The position numbers were made by a program, and so were the translations under genes. Under the pieces are notes generated by a model, which saw nothing but the letters and a program-made list of their open reading frames with translations, was not told the DNA's origin and did not search any database. A DNA stretch of 64,000 nucleotides from Lachnospira sp. (lineage in GTDB: Bacteria > Bacillota > Clostridia > Lachnospirales > Lachnospiraceae): assembly GCA_017621205.1 (NCBI GenBank), contig JAGATQ010000011.1:1-64000 (forward strand). The letters are read 5' to 3'. Of this stretch, positions 46,200-53,758 are shown one piece after another. The stretch's first letter is position 1; each line of letters opens with the position of its first letter.

Positions 46200-47612
46200 A
46201 TGATGATAACAAGGGAAAAGGAGTTGCCAAAGGATTTTTTGTGGGGTGCTTCTACCAGTGCCTATCAGGTGGAGGGAGCGAATCTAAGCAACGGTAAGGG
46301 ACCGAGTATTCAGGATACTAAAAAGGTGCCGGAGGGGACAAGTGAATTAGACGTATGTGCGGATTTTTACCACCATTATAAGGAAGATATCGCACTGATG
46401 GCGGAAATGGGTTTTAAAACCTTTCGTTTTTCTATTGCTTGGTCAAGAATTCTGCCAAAGGGAACAGGAGAAGTCAATCAGGAGGGAATTGATTTTTATA
46501 ATAATGTGATTGATGAGTGCCTGCGGTATAACATAGAGCCACTTGTTACCATGTTTCATTTTGATTTGCCAGCGGCATTGGAAGAAAAAGGTGGCTGGTC
46601 AAGACGGGAGAGTGTCGACGAGTTTGTTCATTTTGCTAAGCTGCTTTATGAGAACTATGGAGACAGAGTAAAATACTGGCTGACCATCAATGAACAGAAT
46701 ATGCTGACATTGGTAGGGGAAGTGATTGGAACCTGCAATATGGAGGGGGTAACCAATAAGTATAAGAAGCTGTATCAGGAAAACCACCACATGCTCTTAG
46801 CACAGGCAAAGGCGATGAAGCTGTGTCATGAGATGCTTCCAGAGGCGAAAATCGGTCCTGCCCCCAATATTTCCTTAGTATATCCGGCGAGCTGTAAGCC
46901 TAAGGATGTGCTGGCTGCCCAGAATTTTAATGCTATTCGCAACTGGCTGTATCTGGATATGGCAGTATATGGAAGATATAATAACCTTGTGTGGCAATTT
47001 TTAGAGGAGCATGATGCCATTCCCCACATCGAAGAGGGGGATATGGACATTATGAAGGAGGCACACCCCGACTTTATTGGATTTAACTATTATTCTACTG
47101 CAACGGTGGAATGGGATAATGGTAGTAGCAAAGAAAGCATAGCAGACCAGCAAAATGGTGGCAGTGAAGCAGGGGTTTACCGCTCCTTTGCCAACCCGAA
47201 TCTGCTGCGTACAGAGTTTGGCTGGGAGATTGACCCAGAGGGCTTTCGTGCAACGATGCGGGAGATTTACAGCCGTTATCACCTGCCAATGATTGTGACG
47301 GAGAACGGTCTGGGTGCTTATGATAAACTGACAGAGGATGGAAAGATACATGATAACTACCGGATTGAGTATCTTCGCCGTCATATCGAGCAGATTAAGC
47401 TCGCTGTTTCTGAGGGTGTGGAGATGATGGGCTACTGCCCGTGGTCTGCCATTGATTTAATTTCTACCCATGAAGGAATGGTTAAGCGTTATGGATTTAT
47501 TTATGTGAACCGGGATGAATTTGATTTAAAGGATTTAGCCCGTTACCGTAAGGATTCCTTTTACTGGTACAAGAAGGTGATTGAAACCAATGGTAAGGAT
47601 TTAACGGATTAA
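46200..47612 (+). CDS. GH1 6-phospho-beta-glucosidase
   Basis: A 470-residue (beta/alpha)8 retaining hydrolase. N-terminal signature FLWGASTSAYQVEGA; acid/base Glu in LTINEQNML; nucleophile Glu in IVTENGLGAYD. Near the C-terminus ISTHEGMVKRYGFIYVNRD contains the Lys-x-Tyr pair that binds the 6-phosphate in phospho-specific members; plain beta-glucosidases have a different loop. It forms a pair with the upstream ROK kinase (22-bp gap, AGGAGG inside). It would release glucose and glucose-6-phosphate from phosphorylated cellobiose. Confidence 0.9.
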   Translation: MMITREKELPKDFLWGASTSAYQVEGANLSNGKGPSIQDTKKVPEGTSELDVCADFYHHYKEDIALMAEMGFKTFRFSIAWSRILPKGTGEVNQEGIDFYNNVIDECLRYNIEPLVTMFHFDLPAALEEKGGWSRRESVDEFVHFAKLLYENYGDRVKYWLTINEQNMLTLVGEVIGTCNMEGVTNKYKKLYQENHHMLLAQAKAMKLCHEMLPEAKIGPAPNISLVYPASCKPKDVLAAQNFNAIRNWLYLDMAVYGRYNNLVWQFLEEHDAIPHIEEGDMDIMKEAHPDFIGFNYYSTATVEWDNGSSKESIADQQNGGSEAGVYRSFANPNLLRTEFGWEIDPEGFRATMREIYSRYHLPMIVTENGLGAYDKLTEDGKIHDNYRIEYLRRHIEQIKLAVSEGVEMMGYCPWSAIDLISTHEGMVKRYGFIYVNRDEFDLKDLARYRKDSFYWYKKVIETNGKDLTD

Positions 47613-47650
47613 AGGATATGGGGTTCTATGTTAAGAATTATAATAAAAAA

Positions 47651-47717
47651 GTAGACAACTAACTTTTTATGGTTAGTTGTCTACAGTCTGACCAGCAGAA
47701 TAATCTGCTGGGTTTTT
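47651..47717. terminator. Double hairpin terminator between convergent genes
   Basis: A first stem GTAGACAACTAAC / GTTAGTTGTCTAC (47651-47684, perfect 13 bp) and a second CCAGCAGA-ATAA-TCTGCTGG (47692-47711) followed by GTTTTTATT. It ends the GH1 unit and possibly the convergent DUF4190 gene. Confidence 0.88.
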
Positions 47718-47729
47718 ATTGTACTTGTG

Positions 47730-48467
47730 TTATTTTATATAGAAATCATCACTTTCATATAGACTGTCAAAATCAAAATCATCATGGTGGAAAGAATCAT
47801 TGCCATTATTATAATAGTTTCCCATGCCATTCTTAAAGCCTCTCTCGAAGCCATCCATAAAATCATCACCACCGCTGATTATCATAAAGAGGGTGATAAG
47901 TATACATAAAATGAGACCGATAATGGAAGTAATCAGTCCTGCCGTACCTGAGACTATGCGGGTATTGACAGAGTTCTTGGCAAGGCAGCCAAAAATAATA
48001 CCTAATACACCAGCAATGATAGTTAAAAACGGACAGCAGCAAAGTGAACAGAAGCTGAAAACAATAGAAGCAATACCTGCAATTAAGGCAACGGTTCCAT
48101 AGATACGTGCCTTGCGATCCTTCTCCTCTGCCTCTTCGCTATTGACATTGTTCATAGGTTGTCCTGTGTATGGATTGTATTGCGTTTCGTTCTGCATAGG
48201 GGCACTGTAAGCCGTTGAATTGGGCTTAGGTGTTTCTGCGTACTGGTTGTATGAAGTTTCAGAGACAGGTGTTGAAGGGGTGCCATAGTCCGGCGTCTGT
48301 TCCGGCTGCCCTTCCACAGTGTTGTCTGGCTGTACAGTCTGTCCGGCTGCGAATGGTTGTTCCTGAACTGGCACTTGCTCGTTCGGCTCTGCTTGTCCAG
48401 TCTGATTTACTGCTTCGTCTGGAATCGGGTCTCCAGTATATGGGTCAAATCGTTTTGTTTCACTCAT
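47730..48467 (-). CDS. DUF4190-type membrane protein with disordered N-terminus
   Basis: 245 residues. Residues 1-125 are Gln/Pro/Glu/Thr-rich and disordered (repeats such as YNPYTGQPM and FDPYTGDPI). A two-helix membrane region with LCCCPFLTIIAGVLGIIFG and an adjoining helix (about 135-215) matches DUF4190. The C-terminus is Asp/Asn/His-rich (GNYYNNGNDSFHHDDFDFD). TAGGAGGAG precedes the ATG. The function is unknown. Similar proteins occur as singletons in many Lachnospiraceae. Confidence 0.75.
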   Translation of the reverse strand: MSETKRFDPYTGDPIPDEAVNQTGQAEPNEQVPVQEQPFAAGQTVQPDNTVEGQPEQTPDYGTPSTPVSETSYNQYAETPKPNSTAYSAPMQNETQYNPYTGQPMNNVNSEEAEEKDRKARIYGTVALIAGIASIVFSFCSLCCCPFLTIIAGVLGIIFGCLAKNSVNTRIVSGTAGLITSIIGLILCILITLFMIISGGDDFMDGFERGFKNGMGNYYNNGNDSFHHDDFDFDSLYESDDFYIK

Positions 48468-48563
48468 AAATTACTCCTCCTAGCATGTATCTACATAATT
48501 GTGATATTTTATTTTTCTATTCTATCATAGCAGGGAATATTAGGCAAATAAAACTTTTGAATT

Positions 48564-49751
48564 TTAGTATGCTTCTGCCTTTTTCCCTTGACTTGGAGAA
48601 GTTTCTGGAAATGGATTTTTTATTCCAAATACTACAGCAAAAATCAGGAGAATCACACCACCAATGTAAAGTGGCATATATAGAGCATCGCCCGTTATCA
48701 TCCCTATCACGGCATCGAAGGGGCTGCTCAAAAACATCCCAAGATTAAACAGTGACATCATACCTGCAGAAGCCATTGCAATCTGGGTTGGGGAGCTAAC
48801 CAAGCCAAGAATCATCATGGCAGATGCCTGCGTCGTGGAAAATCCCATGCCTCCAATGAAAATCATAAGGCACAGCAGGGGAATGGTGCGGACGATACCG
48901 CATCCTATGACACCAATTAGACATACCACTAAGGAAAAAGGCAGGGAGTGCTGCTTTAATAGTTTGAAAAGCTTAGAATAGCTTAAGCCCCCTGCCATAC
49001 ACCCCAGAGAAAAGAATACTGCGACAATTCCCGCAATCGTTGCGGAGGGGATGATGGCATCGCTTAAAAAGGAACAGCCAATCAGCAATGGGGCAATAAT
49101 AATTCCGACGAATGCCATCATAATCCACATTTTAAAAACGGAGGGGGAGTAGTGTTCCTTTGTTGTTGTTTCTTCTGGTTGTTCTGTATCGGAATCGATA
49201 TCAGGACAAAGGAACAGAAGGATGGCAAAGGGAATCAACAGGAGTATGTGATTGAGAAAGACATAATTCCAGCTGATATCAGCCAAAATACCGCCAATAA
49301 ATTGCAAAAGGCAGTTTGTACCAAAACCAAAAAAGGTTCCGAGCCCTAATACAAGGGAGCGGTTTTCCTGTGGAATTAAGATTGTGGCAATGGTATTTTC
49401 CAGGCTCATCATTCCACCGAAACCGATTCCAAACAATCCTCTTAACACTAATATAAGAATAAAATTATCAGCAAAAAAGGGGAGAAGTGCTCCCAGCATT
49501 TCTACGATAGCACAAAAATAAATTAGTTTGCGATAGCCTAGCTTTTTTCCTGCAATCATACCAACAAGCATACTGAACACAACACTTGTCAAAGCAGCGA
49601 TTGTGGTTACATAAAGACGGTGGTGGAAGACAAATGAAATGCAGTTGTTATTTTGGAAATTGCCGCATCAATAGACCCCGGAATTTGCCCCATGCAAAAA
49701 ATTGCGATAACACAGGCACAGGATAGTAAATATTGTTTTTTGTTACTCATA
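48564..49751 (-). pseudogene. MFS transporter with two frame disruptions in the N-terminus
   Basis: The main frame (48564-49592) encodes ~340 residues with about ten or eleven membrane helices, beginning ALTSVVFSMLVGMIAGKKLGYRK (in part), the MFS loop 2-3 motif. The first helix and a half lie upstream in other frames. ATG 49751 (AGGAAAGGCGTG before it) opens a frame that breaks after an A7 run. A middle frame then encodes MGQIPGSIDAAISKIT...HLSSTTV. The frame must change again near 49613 (GTC-TTT-ATG-TAA) to join YVTTIAALTSV. The two shifts compensate each other. Either the gene is dead or the assembly miscounts two short homopolymers. The substrate is unknown. Confidence 0.75.
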
Positions 49752-49792
49752 AAGTTTTCACGCCTTTCCTAATTTTTATTCAAACAAAAAAA

Positions 49793-49834
49793 GCAGAGAT
49801 GCATAAATCAGTTTGGATTTATGCATCTCTGCTA
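49793..49834 (-). terminator. Terminator/attenuator hairpin upstream of the MFS gene
   Basis: A perfect 18-bp stem AGCAGAGATGCATAAATC / GATTTATGCATCTCTGCT with a 6-base loop, followed on the minus strand by T7. No minus-strand gene lies upstream, so it is either a leader attenuator of the MFS gene or a relic. Confidence 0.75.
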
Positions 49835-50148
49835 CACAACTTTTAATGACAAATTTATTATAAGCTTTGGCTTTGGATTTGTCAAAGGAGAAAGGAACCG
49901 TTAAATTGCACAAAAATTGATGTGGTGTGTCTCGTATATATTGAACAAAATTGTACCAATTGCACAGAAAAAGCTTGCAAGAAATAAATTCGTCTGCTAG
50001 AATCAAGCTTGTTGAAAAAATCAAATAAATAGTTAACATTAGGACACACGTGGTGCTTAAGCACATAAATCTGATTACGGAACAATGTTTTGTTAAAGGA
50101 TGGCAGGCACAGCGTGTGTTTTTGTGTGTGAAAAGGAGAGTTTTTATT

Positions 50149-50733
50149 ATGCCAAGAAATCAATTTCAAAGAATGTTTTTTGCTTTTGTTACTGTAGTTA
50201 TTACGGTACATGCCTATGTATTTTATAGTCTGTATGTTGTAAATGGAAGCACATTGATGGACGTGAATGGAACGAGCAGCGTGCTTGCAGCAATCCAGCA
50301 GCAGGGTGGTGTTTATATGCTGGGAAGATACCTTCCAATCTGGGCTGTCGTTATTGCGGAATTTTGTCTCGCGTATGGACTGGAACTGGTTTTGGGTAGT
50401 CCGATGTCTTTTAAAATCGCATCCCGTATTGTGAATCCTAAGAAGACCCATCACATGGTTTTTGAGACCCTGATTATTTGTGCAACGGTGCTGATTATGT
50501 GTCCTGCCATGAGTTTTCTGGCAGCTATTTTGTATTACCCATACTATTCCGGATTCCATGTTGCTACACTGCTTGCAAACTGGTTAAAGCTGGTATGCTT
50601 CAATTTCCCATTTGCAATTTTTTCACAGATTTTCTTTATCCAGCCATGTGTCCGTGCTATATTCCGTCTGGTATTCTTAAGAGAGAAGCAGACAGGGACA
50701 AAACGTGGAAAGCTGGGTGTATCTGCTAACTAA
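50149..50733 (+). CDS. DUF2798-type membrane protein
   Basis: A 194-residue protein with four membrane helices (about 8-30, 62-88, 105-130, 142-170). The start MPRNQFQRMFFAFVTVVITVHAY matches the DUF2798 opening; AAAGGAG stands 11 bases before ATG 50149, while the longer frame has none. Duplicated pattern: the first half (PRNQFQRMFF) and second half (KTHHMVFETLIICATVLIMCPAMSF) are two DUF2798 units. The function is unknown. Confidence 0.8.
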   Translation: MPRNQFQRMFFAFVTVVITVHAYVFYSLYVVNGSTLMDVNGTSSVLAAIQQQGGVYMLGRYLPIWAVVIAEFCLAYGLELVLGSPMSFKIASRIVNPKKTHHMVFETLIICATVLIMCPAMSFLAAILYYPYYSGFHVATLLANWLKLVCFNFPFAIFSQIFFIQPCVRAIFRLVFLREKQTGTKRGKLGVSAN

Positions 50734-50937
50734 GACAATCATTTATAAGTCATTATACTGATTATTGAGAGAATTTTATTTGGGAATCCTATTTTGATGA
50801 ATCTGTCCCCGGAAGAACTACAGGACAAAATACGGAACGACAGGAATTTGCAGGAAATGATGGAGCGGGCGGGGATTGATTCGCGAGGAATTATTAGGGA
50901 ATATTTCACTTGGAAACATGATAAGCAAAGACAGAAT

Positions 50938-50965
50938 AAGACCTGCATTTTGCGGGTCTTTTATT
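50938..50965 (+). terminator. Rho-independent terminator
   Basis: A stem AAGACCTGCA / TGCGGGTCTT (one G-T pair) with a short loop, followed by TTATT. It lies inside an open frame starting at 50797, which argues against that frame being a gene. Confidence 0.75.
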
Positions 50966-50988
50966 CATATAAGTTTTATGTATTAAAA

Positions 50989-51017
50989 TTGCAATGCTTG
51001 TCAAATTATGCTATTAT
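50989..51017 (+). promoter_or_regulatory. Promoter of the toxin mRNA
   Basis: TTGCAA (50989-50994), a 17-bp spacer, TATTAT (51012-51017). The predicted transcript starts near GGGACTGCC (51026), the same sequence with which the convergent antisense RNA begins. Confidence 0.7.
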
Positions 51018-51024
51018 TTGTTGC

Positions 51025-51130
51025 AGGGACTGCCAAGATGGTAGGCGGTTTGCCCTCTTAAGCAGAGGGCTTTTGTTACCCTCTGACTACATAAGTTTCG
51101 ATTTATGAAACATGGGAAGGAGGGGTGCCG
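51025..51130 (+). promoter_or_regulatory. Structured leader of the toxin mRNA with alternative hairpins
   Basis: The ~105-nt leader contains GCCCTCT-TAAGC-AGAGGGC followed by TTTT (51052-51074), a terminator-like hairpin. A second ACCCTCT at 51077-51083 can pair with the same AGAGGG instead. The leader ends with GAAGGAGGGG before the toxin ATG. This looks like a fold that controls ribosome-site access. Confidence 0.6.
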
Positions 51131-51226
51131 ATGATAAGTGTAGAAACACTGATTGCAGTGTTATCCTTCGGGATTGCCTGTTTTCAAGTGGGATACTCGC
51201 TCGGAAGCAGAAAAACAAAAAAATAA
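51131..51226 (+). CDS. Holin-like small hydrophobic peptide (probable type I toxin)
   Basis: A 31-residue peptide with one membrane helix (LIAVLSFGIACFQVGYSLG) and a basic C-terminus SRKTKK. The MISVETL opening and size fit the putative holin-like/Fst-like toxins found in Firmicutes. AAGGAGGGG stands eight bases before ATG. Translation is probably limited by the long structured leader and by a convergent antisense RNA. Membrane insertion and growth inhibition are the expected activities by analogy; no homolog search was possible. Confidence 0.65.
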   Translation: MISVETLIAVLSFGIACFQVGYSLGSRKTKK

Positions 51227-51257
51227 CCGCCCCAGCCCATGAGTGCGGTTATTTTTA
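51223..51257. terminator. Bidirectional terminator shared by toxin and antitoxin RNAs
   Basis: A stem ATAACCGC / GCGGTTAT around CCCAGCCCATGAGT, with TTTTTAT on the plus strand and T7 on the minus strand. Its left arm starts at the toxin stop codon. A shared terminator is a hallmark of the par/fst type of convergent TA locus. Confidence 0.8.
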
Positions 51258-51304
51258 TAACCAAATACTTTAGGGTAAACCGTCTATCGGCAGTCCCTTT
51301 TATA
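51223..51304 (-). ncRNA. Predicted antisense antitoxin RNA
   Basis: From the minus-strand promoter at 51310-51338 a transcript of about 80 nt would begin near 51304 and run AAAAGGGACTGCCGATAG... to the shared terminator. Its 5' end repeats the start of the toxin mRNA (GGGACTGCC ... CGGTTT), and its 3' half is complementary to the toxin mRNA's 3' end. The RNA itself is inferred. Confidence 0.5.
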
Positions 51305-51309
51305 TGCTT

Positions 51310-51338
51310 AATATATCATATATTTCATGTGATTGCAA
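51310..51338 (-). promoter_or_regulatory. Promoter of the antisense RNA
   Basis: On the minus strand: TTGCAA (51338-51333), a 17-bp spacer, TATATT (51315-51310). The -35 box is identical to that of the toxin promoter. Confidence 0.65.
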
Positions 51339-51424
51339 GCAATTACCACAAATTCAGTTGAAAAGAGATTGACAACTAATATTAAACTATATCGAGCAGA
51401 TTATTGGGCTGGCTCTGATGCTTA

Positions 51425-51793
51425 TTATCCAAAATCTGTTATCTGAATAACATATACAAATGTATCTGTTTTGATAAAATACCATAAATATTCATCAAGT
51501 TTAAATGTGTTTAGCCTAACAATTTCTTCTTCTATATCATAATTTCTATCTAACGGTAAAGAAAATTTACAAAAATCAATATGGATATACCACGCCTGAA
51601 AACTTATTACTTCAAGTGATTCCCCCAATAACAAATATTGTTTTTTCCACTTTAGAATGTTATTAAAAAGGCAACACCATTTGTCAGGATTGCAATCGCC
51701 AATGATAAGCTTTCTACGGAATAGTAAATCTACTAAATAATTTCCATAATTATTTGTAAAAAAGTAGTTTTCTATATAATCTTCCCATTCCAT
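51425..51793 (-). CDS. AT-rich orphan protein (unknown)
   Basis: 122 residues, rich in Asp, Tyr, Trp and Phe, no membrane helix and no recognised motif. It begins MEWEDYIENYFFTNN and ends YVIQITDFG. AAAGGGAATG precedes the ATG. Base composition is clearly lower in GC than its neighbours, suggesting transfer. Size and aromatic/acidic composition recall immunity proteins of polymorphic toxins, but no toxin gene is adjacent, so this is only a suggestion. Confidence 0.55.
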   Translation of the reverse strand: MEWEDYIENYFFTNNYGNYLVDLLFRRKLIIGDCNPDKWCCLFNNILKWKKQYLLLGESLEVISFQAWYIHIDFCKFSLPLDRNYDIEEEIVRLNTFKLDEYLWYFIKTDTFVYVIQITDFG

Positions 51794-52020
51794 ATTTCAT
51801 TCCCTTTTTCATATTTCTATTTTTTATAGAAACAGTATATACTTGCCCAGCAGGATAGTCAACAAAAAGCATTCATTTTACTTCTTATATTATATTACTG
51901 CAGCGGATTGTTTGGAACAATACAGTGTTTTAGGGATAATCAAATTTACAGTTGGTTTTTATAACAAATTAAACTATAATAATTTGAGAAGAAACGTGTT
52001 TGGACTGGGAGGCAACTAGG

Positions 52021-52467
52021 ATGAGAGAAAAGAAGCTTATGGAAGGACAGGTCTTTTATATTTTAGCGACCATTTTATTAGTAGCAGGAATTATATTTGC
52101 GGTTGTCTGTGATTTCTTTCATCTGGAATTTCCGGTATCGGCTCCATGTCTGTTAAATAATCAGTTTCATCTTTACTGTCCGGGCTGTGGAGGGACTAGA
52201 GCGATGTTTGCACTGATGCGGTTTGATATCTTAGATTCTGTGCGGAGCAATCCCATTTTCCTTTATCTGGTGATGTTGTTTTTGTACTATTATATTGGGA
52301 CCACCCTTGCAGTGTGGAATCATGGCCGAAAGATATATTTCCATCCCGGTATGTGGATGATATGGGTAGGGGCAGTGCTGCTTTGTTATACGCTGTTGGT
52401 ACGCAATATATTGGCGGTTCAGTTTGGGATTGACTATTTAAATGATGTTGCACCTTATTGGGGATAG
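52021..52467 (+). CDS. DUF2752 membrane protein
   Basis: 148 residues from ATG 52021 (GGGAGGCAAC upstream); TTG 52000 has no ribosome site. Three or four membrane helices. The family motif LYCPGCGGTRAMFALMRFD lies near residue 50-68; its Cys pair might bind a metal or form a disulfide. The function is unknown. It is monocistronic, upstream of the aldolase promoter. Confidence 0.85.
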   Translation: MREKKLMEGQVFYILATILLVAGIIFAVVCDFFHLEFPVSAPCLLNNQFHLYCPGCGGTRAMFALMRFDILDSVRSNPIFLYLVMLFLYYYIGTTLAVWNHGRKIYFHPGMWMIWVGAVLLCYTLLVRNILAVQFGIDYLNDVAPYWG

Positions 52468-52497
52468 GATTTAAGGAAATTAATTCCATGCCTTTAC

Positions 52498-52526
52498 TTG
52501 TATTTTCACCCTATTTAAGCTATACT
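52498..52526 (+). promoter_or_regulatory. Promoter of the fructose-bisphosphate aldolase gene
   Basis: TTGTAT (52498-52503), a 17-bp spacer, TATACT (52521-52526), about 70 bp before ATG 52598. Confidence 0.7.
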
Positions 52527-52597
52527 ATATTTATCTGGGCGTGTGTAGTTCGTTCGAGTGCCACGCTGGAAATTTAAAGCTTATGGAGGAATTATAA

Positions 52598-53461
52598 ATG
52601 TTAGTTTCAGCAAAAGAAATGTTGACAAAGGCAAAGGCTGGTCATTATGCAGTTGGACAGTTCAACATCAACAACTTAGAGTGGACGAAGTCTATTCTTT
52701 TAACAGCACAGGAGTTAAAGAGTCCGGTCATTCTTGGTGTATCTGAGGGTGCTGGTAAGTACATGACCGGTTACAAGACGGTAGCAGCTATGGTTAAGGC
52801 TATGGTAGAGGAGCTTAATATTACCGTTCCTGTAGCACTTCACTTGGACCACGGTTCTTATGAAGGAGCAAAGGCTTGTATTGAGGCTGGTTTCTCATCC
52901 ATCATGTTTGATGGTTCTCATTACCCAATTGATGAGAACATTGCAAAGACGAAGGAATTAGTTGCAATCTGTGAGGAGAAGGGTCTTTCCATTGAGGCTG
53001 AGGTTGGTTCCATCGGCGGTGAGGAAGATGGCGTGATTGGTAAGGGCGAGTGTGCAGACCCTGACGAGTGTAAAGCAGTTGCTGATTTAGGCGTTACGAT
53101 GTTAGCTGCCGGAATCGGTAATATTCATGGTAAGTACCCGGATAACTGGGAAGGCTTAAGCTTTGAGACACTGGATGCTATTCAGGCGAAGACCGGGGAC
53201 ATGCCTCTGGTATTACATGGTGGTACCGGTATCCCTGAGGATATGATTAAGAAGGCAATCTCTTTAGGTGTTGCCAAGATTAATGTTAATACGGAATGTC
53301 AGTTATCCTTTGCGGATGCTACCCGTAAGTATATCGAGGCTGGTAAGGACTTAGAGGGTAAGGGCTTTGATCCTCGTAAGCTGTTAGCTCCGGGTGCTGA
53401 GGCAATTAAGGCAACTGTTAAGGAGAAGATGGAATTATTTGGTTCTGTTGGCAAGGCGTAG
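52598..53461 (+). CDS. fba: Class II fructose-1,6-bisphosphate aldolase
   Basis: A zinc-dependent glycolytic aldolase, 287 residues, cytoplasmic. Zinc and catalytic residues are visible in ALHLDHGSYEGAKAC (Asp and His), EAEVGSIGGEEDG (Glu), GIGNIHGKYP (His) and LVLHGGTGIPEDMIKKA (His). AKINVNTECQ holds the phosphate-binding loop. GGAGGAATTATAA precedes the ATG, and codon use is biased as expected for a highly expressed gene. A REP-like palindrome starts two bases after the stop and a terminator follows. Confidence 0.95.
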   Translation: MLVSAKEMLTKAKAGHYAVGQFNINNLEWTKSILLTAQELKSPVILGVSEGAGKYMTGYKTVAAMVKAMVEELNITVPVALHLDHGSYEGAKACIEAGFSSIMFDGSHYPIDENIAKTKELVAICEEKGLSIEAEVGSIGGEEDGVIGKGECADPDECKAVADLGVTMLAAGIGNIHGKYPDNWEGLSFETLDAIQAKTGDMPLVLHGGTGIPEDMIKKAISLGVAKINVNTECQLSFADATRKYIEAGKDLEGKGFDPRKLLAPGAEAIKATVKEKMELFGSVGKA

Positions 53462-53462
53462 C

Positions 53463-53499
53463 GTCCGTCGGGGGCAAAATACCTTTTGACCCCAACATC
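53463..53499. repeat. REP-like palindrome, copy 3
   Basis: GTCCGTCGGGGGCAAAA ... TTTTGACCCCAACATC, directly after the fba stop. Same orientation as copy 1 at 34534; stem of about 12 bp. Confidence 0.85.
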
Positions 53500-53532
53500 T
53501 TAATATTTCCTAGAATAAGATAAATGATAAGT

Positions 53533-53571
53533 CGGTGTACTTTAGCTTGATGTTAAAGTACACCGTTTTAT
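53533..53571 (+). terminator. fba terminator
   Basis: A 12-bp stem CGGTGTACTTTA / TAAAGTACACCG with a 9-base loop, followed by TTTTATTG. Confidence 0.92.
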
Positions 53572-53758
53572 TGTTAGAAGCATTATCTAAAATATCCAAA
53601 AAACTTTGGTGATATTTTGAACTTATATTTGTAAGAATTCACATTTTTATTGTGTACTTTTGGGCATCTGCTATGGTAAAATATAAATACTTATGAGAAC
53701 GGTTATAGGACTGGCTGGAAAGTAGAAAAGTCCTCAATAAAAAAGTGGAGGTATGGGT

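Noticed and set aside
49882..50559. 225-codon minus-strand frame opposite the DUF2798 gene
   Set aside because: It is the antisense shadow of a well-supported membrane protein gene and shows a composition (many His/Asn/Lys/Ser) with no domain or ribosome site.
50797..51108. Open frame beginning MNLSPEELQDKIRND after the DUF2798 gene
   Set aside because: No ribosome site, a terminator hairpin at 50938-50965 lies inside it, and its end runs through the toxin promoter. The first ~45 codons could be a gene remnant but cannot be supported.
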